Positions 8,070 through 15,503 of a stretch of 15,503 nt of DNA are shown piece after piece. The stretch comes from Mucidula mucida (Eukaryota > Basidiomycota > Agaricomycetes > Agaricales > Physalacriaceae), in contig JADNYV010000792.1 of assembly GCA_015501055.1 (NCBI GenBank), positions 1 through 15,503 of the forward strand, read 5' to 3'. A program made the position numbers and the translations under genes. Numbering within the stretch: the stretch's first letter is position 1; every line of letters starts with the position of its first letter. The notes beneath the pieces were generated by a model. The model ran no database searches, was not told the DNA's origin, and saw only the letters and a program-made list of their open reading frames with translations.

Positions 8070-10344
8070 TCAAAGAGATTCACCACTGTTAGTACAGGAG
8101 AGCAACTGCATCCAAACAGCCGCCACACCCTCTTCCTCACTTCCCACTTGCATCCCGTTATCCTTGAGAATGAAATACTCCCTGTTGGATGTTTGAACAA
8201 TCGCCAACGCAGGATGGAGAGTTGCACTAGACTGCGTCTGGAAGTGAATACTTTCTACATGGTGATGCCTGTCGCTATTATGAGTACCTGGTGCGGCGAC
8301 AGACAGGCAGACACTCACGTCGGGAGGAATAAATTCACTTTGGTAGATCTCGGTTTTGCACTGTGCATAGGAACGCTATCCAGACCAGCAAAGTCCTGCG
8401 CCATCTCCGTTGACGACTTCCACTGACCGCTGAGGCTAGCAACAATCTCAGCTTCATATGTAATGCGCAATCGCCCATCAATCACATACCTATTGGCAAC
8501 GACGCACGCAAGAATATATCTCTCCGCAATGACCTCTTTCACCGCACCTAAACTTCCTTCCCGTCTGATCCTTTTCAACCAATGTCGACTGATCCCGCGT
8601 TCATACTCTTCATGGTTCGTCCATGAAACTTGCTCCATCAATGGCGGAGGCGGTATGGCATGGACAGTCACCCGATGGGCAATATAATCAGACCAATCGG
8701 CACGAACAGGAATTCGCTGAGAATCGTCGAATTTTGAAGAAGAATCCTCCACCCGCCCAACGACTTCGCAAGTGGCTTCCAGAACGTAGAACGACTCTCT
8801 AGATGAGTTTTTGTTCCATGGTAACACACCATATCTCACCGTCCACGATTTGCTCCACATGGACGATCCGTCCATCAATCCATTCACTCGATTGTCCAAC
8901 CGACACGCAGAAGAAGAGTCTTGTCAACAAAACCTTTGCTACCCGATTAGCTAGTTGGCTTGCACAATGAACGACACATACCTGATAGCGATAGTGATCT
9001 GCTTTTCATGATCCGGGCTCATCCATAATCGGGACGCTATCATTTCCCTTCCACCAAACGCAGGACTGAGAAACGAGGCCTTGTACTTTAACCGGCGCTC
9101 TGTGACTTCCGCTCGTCGTTGCCGCAAGTAAGGCCACATATTGACCATATTTTGAGGGTAGATCTGCAGAACGAGACCAAATCGTCGTCCAGAGAAATCG
9201 TGCAGAAGTCTATAACTTGCAGAGATATATGCTGCACGGGGCCGAAATGGTCAATGTCCGACATTTTCAACGATACAGCCTGCTTACCGGCATAGCGAAA
9301 CATCTTGGAAACTAACGTACATGACATGAGATCTTCTTCAGCGACTTGACTAAGAATTAGAGCATATCGTGGGACCAGCTTGCGACTCGCTAGAGATGGA
9401 GGTAGCGAAATGTTGTCAAGTGAAACAGGAAGCGTCGTAATGAAATCAAGATATATCTGGGAATGGCCTTGTTGAGAAAGAGTCATCGTATCTTGGTTGA
9501 CTTTTGTAGGAGGCGGAGGCTTCTTGACGACCAGAGGCGTAAATCGTTTAGCGTTAGTCGTCGAAATCAAGGGCTTCCTTGCGGGTGGCTGAGGCATAGC
9601 AGGAAGGAAGGAAGACGAAGTACTAGTCGCGGGAATAGCGGAAAGAGGGTTCGGGGCAACAGCGACGGGTTTATTAGGCATCTTGAAGGGAATTGCTTTG
9701 GGTTTACAGGCAGTAGATTTCGGATCGTCGTTAAGCTTGAGTTTCTTCGTCTGAGCATTGTTTTCCGGTTCAGCTTTCCTCTTTTTCGCGGAGGGAGGTT
9801 TAACTGCCGTTGGCCTGGGTTGAGGCAGATCGAGTGCTGGAGCCGCGTTTTGGGTAGGCACGAAAGGTGCTCTGGGAGGTTGACTAAGTGGAAGTTGGGA
9901 GGAAAAGGAGTATTGAGAAAGAGCTTGAGAGGACTCAGTCGCTATTGATGGCGCTGATAGCAGAGATATGTGTCTTGAAGCGGTAGCAGCAGGAGGATGA
10001 GATTCGGATGAAGACTGTATGAGAGATCCTGAGGATCGCTGGTTGATACGCGGTTGGGATGTACTGCTGGATGTGGTGACTTTCTCTGCTGGAGCTGATT
10101 TCGGCACCGGGGATTTCTTTTTGGACTGTACAGATACTGCTGGCGCAGGCGTCGCGTCGATTACCGTTGTCGCTTGACTTGGAGCAGGCTGAGTCTTCTT
10201 TCGGGCATTCTGATAGTCAAGAATCATCTGGACCATCTCGGCTTTCTTGACTCTTGTATATCTAGGAATTTGACGGTCCTTGCAGAACGCCTTGAGTTGA
10301 AGAACCGTGAGTTTAGTGAGCTCATCCTCTGTCATAACCTCCAT
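8070..10344 (-). CDS. SAP-like N-terminal domain protein, about 669 aa, unknown function
   Basis: Exons as read: 9288-10344, 8982-9231, 8840-8919, 8490-8796, 8319-8435, 8070-8268; this path is in phase to the stop. The start MEVMTEDELTKLTVLQLKAF is followed by KDRQIPRYTRVKKAEMVQMI, which fits a SAP or Rho-N helix-extended-loop-helix (residues about 6-43), a fold often used for nucleic-acid binding. Residues about 48-290 are a low-complexity Ser/Pro/Lys linker with KKRK and KKLKL clusters, so a nuclear location is likely. The rest is an ordered domain with the segments NMVNMWPYLRQR, SRLWMSPDHEKQ, ESFYVLEATCEVVGR, NHEEYERGISRHWLKRI and KDNGMQVGSEEEGVAAVW. I believe this architecture is common in Agaricomycetes but know no function for it. 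Exons 2-4 are uncertain: the most natural reading needs one extra base near 8930, or a shifted acceptor, plus a 43-nt intron at 8797-8839. The last acceptor may be 8269 or 8275. It diverges from the Dnmt2 gene. Confidence 0.75.
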
Positions 10345-10458
10345 TGCGGGCTACAGACACGTCAGAGAGTGCGTATAGAGTGAAAACTGACTTACATGGA
10401 CGCGTCTAGTCAACGTTGACTTGTTTGGTTGTGTGTGTCAATCTCTCCTTGGACCACC
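10345..10458. promoter_or_regulatory. Short divergent promoter region
   Basis: Only 114 bp separate the ATG of the SAP-like gene (minus, 10344) from the ATG of the Dnmt2 gene (plus, 10459). Both leaders and core promoters must lie in or overlap this space, so coordinated transcription is possible. I see no TATA box, but there is a near-palindromic stretch, GTCAACGTTGAC, at 10409-10420 that could bind a dimeric factor. Confidence 0.5.
10409..10420. promoter_or_regulatory. 12-bp perfect palindrome in the divergent promoter
   Basis: GTCAACGTTGAC reads the same on both strands. It lies 39 bp upstream of the Dnmt2 ATG and 64 bp upstream of the SAP-like ATG. A symmetric site in a shared promoter could serve both directions, but no binding factor can be named from sequence alone. 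Confidence 0.3.
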
Positions 10459-11630
10459 ATGATTTCTGCCGTCGAGTTCTACAGCGGCATTGGAGGACTA
10501 CATCTTGCTCTCTCCAGGTGCTTACTGCCCCAGCCTGTACAAATTCTTGCCTCATACGACTGGGACCAGACCGCTTGTCGTGTCTACACCCACAATTTTC
10601 CTTCGACGACTTGTCACAGAACGGACATCTCTTTGTTAGCCCCAGACGACATCCCCGTCGCGGATCTATGGCTTCTCTCTCCAGCATGCCAGCCATATAC
10701 GATTCTCAATCCAAACGCGAAGGGCGCGGATGATCCAAGGGCAAAGTCGTTCTTACATCTCATTCAACGCGTCTTGCCCCAGATGATCGAGGCACGACGT
10801 CCGGACTATATGCTGGTAGAGAATGTCGCTGGATTTGAGGTATGTCCAATGCATATCGCTTACAATACTGAAGAGCTCAAACTGGTCCAAGGTAGAGTTC
10901 AACCACGCGTCAGACGTTGTGTGACACCCTATCCTTGCTGGGGTATCATACGAACGAGCTTGTGCTTTCGCCCTCACAATTTGGCATCCCAAACTCGAGA
11001 CGAAGATATTATATGCTTGCCAGGAGATTCCCATTCAGCGATCAATGTGTTCCTCCATCAATTCAGACGTCGAGAATAGAGACATATCTATCTGCTTCAA
11101 TCGGCGAGGAATATGACATTCCTCACAAAGTCCTGCAAAAGTGGGGTCGTCTTTTCGACATTGTACACCCGCGGGATGCCAGAAGCTGTTGTTTCACAAG
11201 AGGTTGGTGTCTTCATCCTTTCGAGCGATCCAATCTCAACTGTCACATAGGCTACACGCAACTGGTGGAACGCGCTGGTTCAATTCTTCAAATGGAGTCG
11301 GCTCTAGACGTAAGTTCTTTCCTCAACCTGAGGGTGATGTTGAAATCCCTTCAGACTACGCAAGTCTTTGACGAGTTCCTAGCCGCCCAAGCTGCAGGCA
11401 ATGTCGATGCAGTAAACATACTCGCGCCGCTCCGTCTCCGATACTTTGCGCCAGAAGAGCTACTACGGTTATTCGATTTCAACCCCGCTGGGGAGGAGGA
11501 GCACTTCTCATTTCCAGACGACATCTCACGCAAATCACGATACAGACTGATAGGCAATAGCGTCAATGTACGGATCGTGAGGACCTTGATCGAATATCTA
11601 CTTACTAGCACGGCTACTGGAGAAGAATGA
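10459..11630 (+). CDS. Dnmt2-type tRNA (cytosine-5) methyltransferase
   Basis: Four exons: 10459-10839, 10896-11202, 11251-11309, 11355-11630; 1023 nt, 340 aa, normal for Dnmt2/TRDMT1. I chose the ATG at 10459 (A at -3) because it opens directly into motif I, MISAVEFYSGIGGLHLAL, which binds S-adenosylmethionine; an ATG 30 nt upstream would only add a leader. Motif IV is SPACQPY (74-80) with catalytic Cys77, where most family members have PPC. Motif VI is ENVAGFE (121-127), motif VIII QFGIPNSRRRYY (156-166), and the Dnmt2-specific CFT is at 226-228. The C-terminal motif RYFAPEELLRLF precedes motif X, SRYRLIGNSVNV (310-321). The family methylates C38 of tRNA-Asp and protects it from cleavage; DNA activity is weak or absent. 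Exon 4 ends in a sequence that is repeated directly downstream. Confidence 0.93.
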
Positions 11631-11712
11631 TGAATATTTTGCGGATCATGAGCACCTTGATCGAGTATCTGCTCACCAGCACGGATCCTGGGAGAGAACG
11701 ATAAATGATATG
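11571..11712 (+). repeat. 71-bp tandem duplication of the Dnmt2 gene end
   Basis: Copy 1 (11571-11641) holds codons 322-340 and the stop TGA at 11628-11630. Copy 2 (11642-11712) lies immediately downstream and still reads as RI-x-x-TLIEYLLTST in its own frame, with a TAA at 11702-11704. About nine of the first 17 codons differ, and four of these are third-position silent changes. The 71-bp step is not a multiple of three, so copy 2 is out of frame with copy 1 and is now 3' untranslated sequence. Confidence 0.88.
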
Positions 11713-11900
11713 CGTGCGCCTCTCACCTGATAGTGTGGCGATCCTATTTGAAACATCGTCTGCATGTATAAGGATCTTTCGTCCACTCTCGCTCCACCAA
11801 GCTATCCAACTGCATGCCACTTGTCAGTCCAAGTCTGTGCTCGAAACACATCCCCATCCATGCGCAGTTGACGTCCGCACAGCACTTTCATTCGACGTCG

Positions 11901-11907
11901 TATAAAA
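11901..11907 (+). promoter_or_regulatory. TATA box of the DUF6593 gene
   Basis: TATAAAA lies 37-43 nt upstream of the ATG at 11944. This predicts a very short leader of about 10-15 nt, since transcription usually starts about 25-35 nt beyond the box. Confidence 0.6.
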
Positions 11908-11943
11908 GGAATGATCCATTGTGTCTAACAATCTGAATCACCA

Positions 11944-12715
11944 ATGAATTTATACCTCTCCTCCGGAAACAAGATAGCAGACAGCACATACACGGCATTG
12001 GATGGGCGGCCGGTATTCCAAGTGAAGACCCCGTGGTCGATGTTCGGGAAGAAGACGGTCATCACGCAGGGCTCCGACATTGTTGCACGTATACGCTGGA
12101 AGAGAGGCGCATCCACGGTGCTGGAGGTTGGGCGACGAGAGATCACGGCGAAGAAGTACTTTCACAAGGGATGGTCGGGGTAAGTACTTGAATAACGCGA
12201 CTCGGATGGAGCTATGTCGCTCACGCGCACATAGGGGACAAACGTTTGTGGCACCTGACGGGAACGAGTACAAGTGGATAATCAAGAAGAACCAACCAGA
12301 GGTACGTGACTTTCGTATATACACATTTCGTATGCAGTGCTCATGGCCCTCGCAGCTCGTTCGGAGCGGAATGATCAGCAACACCCCCATAGCGAAATTT
12401 CATCGCAAGCATTCAGGTCTCTTCACCAAGAAGAGAAAAGCCTACCTGGAGGTGTTCCCTGCAGGGGAACACATCGTTGATGCCATCCTTGTGACGTTTA
12501 TATATATCGAAACCGCGAGGCGTGTCTCTAGGAAGGAACGCAGTAGCGACATTGATATTGATCTGGACGGGGGCAATGGCGGTGGTGGAGATAGTGGTGG
12601 AGGAGACGGAGGCGGTTGGGGCGGAGGAGATGGAGGCGGTGGAGGAGGAGGTGGTGATGGAGGTGGAGGGGGTGGTGGGGGAGGAGACGGCGGTGGGGGC
12701 GGGGGCGGATGCTAG
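11944..12715 (+). CDS. DUF6593-like protein with a Gly/Asp-rich tail
   Basis: Three exons: 11944-12179, 12235-12301, 12356-12715; 663 nt, 220 aa, all in phase. Introns are 55 nt (GTAAGT ... CATAG) and 54 nt (GTACGT ... GCAG). The start MNLYLSSGNKIADSTYTALD and the segments RPVFQVKTPW, GQTFVAPDGNEYKW and EHIVDAILVTFIYIETAR follow the pattern of DUF6593, a basidiomycete family distantly like tubby/LURP-one barrels, with repeated antiparallel strands. Its biochemical role is not known. Residues 173-220 are a low-complexity tail with 39 glycines out of 48, spaced by Asp and one Trp, ending in Cys just before the stop. No signal peptide or membrane segment is seen, so it is probably cytosolic. A TATA box at 11901 suggests inducible, not housekeeping, expression. 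Confidence 0.78.
12569..12712 (+). repeat. GGN-repeat tract coding for the Gly/Asp tail
   Basis: 144 bp made almost wholly of GGN codons with GAC or GAT inserted every 3-9 codons. The plus strand is extremely G-rich and contains many closely spaced G runs. The repeat is imperfect, with mixed third positions, so it is not a young pure microsatellite, but its length is likely to vary between strains. Confidence 0.85.
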
Positions 12716-13031
12716 TAGACTTCGTGTGACTGTCTTGATATCCGAAAGGAGTCCATCATGCAAATCAAGAGATCGTGAAGTCTCTTGTCGACAAACAAGC
12801 GAATGATGCGCGGAAAGAGTTGCGAAAGAGGCTTAGTCGTATACTTACCCAGAAGAAGGAGGTTAAAGGTCCATCGCTTTTGAAGTACAAGATTCCGATT
12901 CCTAGTGCAACAATATGCTATGATACAGAAATTCAGTGATATATACAACAGAACGACAACAAGATGAAAACAACAAAGCAATTTACAGATGTTCCAAAAA
13001 AAATCCACCGAGAAAGATAAAACATCGACGT
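12716..13031. other. Convergent intergenic region
   Basis: 316 bp between the stop of the DUF6593 gene (plus) and the stop of the PHD-finger gene (minus). It should contain both 3' untranslated regions. It is richer in A and T than its flanks, especially 12900-13020. I see no gene or structured terminator. Confidence 0.5.
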
Positions 13032-13980
13032 TCAGAGCCTCGGTGGGTCTGTCGTCCAGTCGCTAGTACACAGATAGATAGGGTCGAGGATAAGTCGTTT
13101 TTTGAGAGGCACTTTGCCTGGGCGACGCGATAGGTGAACGCCGCGAGGCGGGGGGAGTGGTTCAAGCCAATTGGCAGGAATGTTGAATTTGGGTTTGGGT
13201 AATGCGGCATCTGCCCCTTCCTCCTTGACCTTTGGCGCCGACGCCGGTTCTTGGTCTATGTCCATGGCATTATCGGCGTGACAAGGAGGTTTGGAGTAGG
13301 AAGGACGTGTGGGGTTGGGTTTGGTGAAGGGGTTGGATATGACTTCTATAGAAGATGCTGAGCTCAGGCGGAGTCGCCGTCGCGTGGGTTTCTCTTCGGA
13401 CGCATCAGGCGAGATGATGATGGGGGATGGTGCACGTCTAGGCGTTCGATGTGCAAGAGGTTCGTCGTCTTCTGAGAGGAGATATATTTCCTCTATACGC
13501 TTCGTCATGGAGGTTTCGGGTGGTATATCGATAGTGGTCGACGTCGACGTCGTATCGCGTGCATCAGAGTCATCAGAAACTAGGATGATCTCCTCTGAGC
13601 GACCAGACCAGGTTTTCTTCACAGGCCAGACGTCTTTAGATCTACGAACACGTTTTCTTTGAAGCTTGTGAGGTGGTGCTTGTGTCGGCTCGTCGTCGCT
13701 GTCATCGATGACAATGGGTGCAGCTTGTGTGCAAACGGCACACGTCCATTCGAATTGGGGCGACGACTGGGAAATGTATGTCTTGAGAACGGTCAAAAGC
13801 TGAACCGCGGAGAGTGGTGGGTCATGACACTCTACAATCAAGGTCAACAACAACACAAGACCCGTGTGAACACCGTCACTCACTATGATGGAAATTGTGT
13901 TTACACTGCTTGCAGGTAATAATAGTTCCCCTTGTCGCCTCCTTGATACTCCCGCACTTTGTACACGGCTGCCGAATCAT
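13032..13980 (-). CDS. PHD-finger protein with several SUMO-interaction-like motifs
   Basis: Two exons, 13884-13980 and 13032-13831, with a 52-nt intron (GTGAGT ... TTGTAG); 897 nt, 298 aa. The splice joins the two halves of a complete C4HC3 finger: C6, C9, C23, C26, H31, C34, C63, C66, with W61 two residues before the last Cys pair, the PHD hallmark. PHD fingers usually read the histone H3 tail, so a nuclear chromatin role is inferred. Behind the finger are four hydrophobic-acidic motifs: IVIDDSDDE (72-80), IILVSDDSD (114-122), IYLLSEDDE (148-156) and IIISPDASEE (170-179). A basic cluster at 88-105 is a likely nuclear signal, and VKEE (234-237) fits the SUMO acceptor consensus. The C-terminal part is Pro/Lys-rich. 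The start MIRQPCTKCG has a weak context; an upstream exon from the neighbouring gene is an alternative. Confidence 0.75.
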
Positions 13981-14030
13981 CGGAATCACAAATTCCTCGG
14001 ACCAAACATGGAGGTGGAGGAGAAGACGCG

Positions 14031-14389
14031 TTATTTGTCCGACTTTGGTCGAAACTGCCGAAATGGTCGCCTTTGATCGATCTCACTTGTTTTGTAACCA
14101 CAACGGTCCTCTAGTTCCTCTGAAACGAACTGTGCATCATCTACTGCTATCAATAGTCGACAAATTCCATATCGCCCAGGCTTGCATGCTGCTGTTTCAT
14201 GGACTTGCCAATAATCTTCGTCGAGTTTCTCGTACTTACTACTGGAGCTCCCACCTGACGGTTTTAACTTTTTGCAATTTTTTCATCGTTACCTGTCCCA
14301 CACTTGTACGACTGGGGGCAAGATACCGAATCTGAATCTGGGGCAAAGAATACAGCGAGCCATATGCTAGCAGCGTAACGACTGATCAT
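14031..14389 (-). CDS. Small two-exon gene, 106 aa, unknown function
   Basis: Exon 1 is 14293-14389 (start MISRYAASIWLAVFFAP) and exon 2 is 14031-14254 (ending RPFRQFRPKSDK and TAA). A 38-nt intron (GTAACG ... GTCAG) is needed to keep the frame; it is short for this genome, so the border is the weakest part. The first ATG follows an in-frame stop and has G at -3. Features are two Cys before the splice, a Gly-Ser patch, then YEKLDEDYWQVHETAACKPG, RYGICRLLIAVDDAQ and LEDRCGYKTSE. These read like a compact folded domain with conserved-looking Cys, Trp and Tyr. The N-terminus could be a weak signal peptide or a buried helix. I do not recognise the family. Its stop is only 50 nt before the PHD gene ATG on the same strand, so overlapping transcripts or a single fused gene are possible. 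Confidence 0.55.
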
Positions 14390-14714
14390 TTCCTCTGACT
14401 TGCGAAACCGGATTTATCAAAAGGCTTATTTCTCAACATGGACGTGGCTCCTTGCACACGCGGTGGGATTAGCGCGTGTTCGCGAAATTCAATGATGTAT
14501 CGTCCTAGGCCTCGGCTGCGGCGAAGGCTTTGTGTTGGCAACCATGCGAGATTGGAGTCTGTGCTGTATCACGGGCGATTGATGCAGGTGGCTGGATTAG
14601 CATTCTCGGCATAGGCGAAACACGGGAAGAGCTATATAAAGGACGGGATACAGCTCGCAACAGACAGCATTCGCCCTTCTGCTACTCCCCCTCTAGATCA
14701 TAATCAGAATCATC
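14390..14714. promoter_or_regulatory. Divergent upstream region of the 106-aa and thaumatin-like genes
   Basis: 325 bp between the ATG of the small minus-strand gene and the ATG of the thaumatin-like gene. The right half carries the TATA box of the thaumatin-like gene and a pyrimidine-rich leader (about 14674-14697) just upstream of its ATG, a common feature of strongly expressed fungal genes. No other gene is seen. Confidence 0.5.
14633..14640 (+). promoter_or_regulatory. TATA box of the thaumatin-like gene
   Basis: TATATAAA lies 75 nt upstream of the ATG at 14715. It is followed by a pyrimidine-rich stretch where transcription probably starts, giving a leader of about 40-50 nt. Confidence 0.65.
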
Positions 14715-15503
14715 ATGCACGGACTCGCTGCCATCGTTTCTCTTGCGCTCGTCTCTTCCGCATACGCGCGCACTTTCACGGTCAAGAACAACTCGCCATA
14801 CCGTTTGGTATGATATAGCTATCTATCCACGTATGCTCACTCCTAACCAAGCTCCATAGGCCCGGTGTACGCCTTTCTCCTTTTTATTCCTTGAGTCGTA
14901 TGAAAACCTTATCCCAGTTGTTCACAGACTTGAACGCTGTACCGTGGTTCCTGATCAAGCGACTGGGTATGTCTTTAATTCAACCACGGCAAGGCCGGGA
15001 CTCAATGGAGATTATAGATGGGAGGCTGCCTCCGGTTCATCCATCTCGTTCACCGTGCCGACAACTGGACTGCTGGTCGCATCTGGGTAAGCATTTCCCC
15101 CACTAGCAAACGAAAGACTGAACGCTTGATATGGATAGGGTCGTACGGAGTGTGATTTCTCCACCAACCCAGGCCCTACGTCTTGCGTGACAGGTGGCTG
15201 CAACGGTGGTCTTGAATGCGACACTAGCAGCGGAACGGTAATTCACCACTTGCCTCGGAGGAGTGTTAGCAATTGTGCTAATAGATGGCCTTCTAGGGTG
15301 TTCCCCCGCTACTGTCGCTGAATGGACTCTCTCTGCCAGCGGAAACGCCGATTGGTACGATGGTATGCTCTTGCTCGCGAAGTGTCTAGTGCCGCCTGCT
15401 CACTGTGTGTAGTGTCCTCGTGGACGGCTTCAACATTCCCTTGACCGTCACGCCGAGTGTCGATTGGCTCCACGGCTTCCTTCCCGTTGACCTGAACCCC
15501 AAC
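14715..15503 (+). CDS. Thaumatin-like secreted protein, frame-broken, cut by window end
   Basis: The ATG at 14715 opens a signal peptide (MHGLAAIVSLALVSSAYA) and the mature start RTFTVKNNSPY, typical of thaumatin-like proteins. Exons by splice signals: 14715-14807, a very short second exon from 14860, 14928-14966, 15018-15086, 15139-15237, 15297-15362, and 15413 to the window end. Family segments are clear: GRTECDFSTNPGPTSC, VTGGCNGGLECDTSSG, TVAEWTLSASGNADWYD and DGFNIPLTV. The reading frame, however, changes inside exons 3, 4, 6 and 7 and near the end of exon 1. Each of the later breaks is explained by one missing base, mostly in a run (near 14938, 15061, 15306 and 15417). All splice sites remain good and no substitution stops are seen in the conserved segments. 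Fungal thaumatin-like proteins are extracellular, Cys-rich and linked to beta-glucan binding or cell-wall softening. Either a young pseudogene or a faulty consensus. Confidence 0.82.

Noticed and set aside
9463..9948. 161-codon plus-strand frame opposite the low-complexity part of the SAP-like gene
   Set aside because: Arg/Gly/Ser-rich composition mirrors the Ser/Pro/Lys linker on the coding strand; no start context or motif.
11641..11712. Read-through of the Dnmt2 stop into the downstream copy
   Set aside because: The 71-bp step puts copy 2 in a different frame from copy 1, so read-through would not produce the duplicated peptide.
12413..12763. Ser/Thr-rich minus-strand frame opposite the DUF6593 gene
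   Set aside because: It is the complement of the GGN repeat and the DUF6593 exon; the Ser/Thr/Ala repeats arise from reading GGN codons backwards.
13309..13662. Plus-strand frame opposite the PHD-finger gene
   Set aside because: Shadow of a strongly supported exon; no own motifs.

Overview
The window looks like nuclear DNA of a mushroom-forming basidiomycete (Agaricomycetes). Genes are closely packed on both strands and cut by many introns of about 38-62 nt, with GTRNGT donors, CTRAY-like branch points and YAG acceptors. The protein types fit this: a DUF6593 protein with a Gly/Asp tail, a thaumatin-like secreted protein, a PHD-finger protein, a Dnmt2 methyltransferase and the pre-rRNA factor Mrd1. 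Exon borders below were worked out by hand from splice signals, reading phase and family motifs.

The left part (1-5061) is gene-poor. It holds a weak hypothetical reading frame (631-1302, -), a very small secreted-protein-like gene (1342-1611, +), one convincing gene for a Pro-rich membrane protein (2242-3009, -) and the C-terminal end of an isochorismatase-family hydrolase (3887-4210, +). The rest looks non-coding or decayed.

The centre (5062-11630) is dense and well conserved. Mrd1 (5062-7882, -, six exons, 750 aa, five RRMs) lies downstream of a SAP-domain-like protein gene (8070-10344, -, about 669 aa). That gene shares a 114-bp divergent promoter region with a Dnmt2-type tRNA cytosine-5 methyltransferase (10459-11630, +, four exons, 340 aa). 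Mrd1, a ribosome-biogenesis factor, and Dnmt2, a tRNA modifier, both act on structural RNA, but nothing in the sequence shows that they act together.

The right part (11705-15503) holds a TATA-box-driven DUF6593 gene (+), a convergent PHD-finger gene with several SUMO-interaction-like motifs (-), a small two-exon gene of 106 aa just upstream of it (-), and a TATA-box-driven thaumatin-like gene (+) that runs off the window and carries several 1-nt frame breaks.

The most unusual structures are an intron of mrd1 made of two full homologous intron copies placed head to tail (recursive-splicing geometry), a 71-bp tandem duplication of the last codons and stop of the Dnmt2 gene, an array of SUMO-interaction-like motifs behind the PHD finger, and a cluster of single-base losses in base runs in the thaumatin-like gene that points to either a young pseudogene or consensus errors. 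I found no CRISPR array, tRNA or rRNA gene, or intact transposon.
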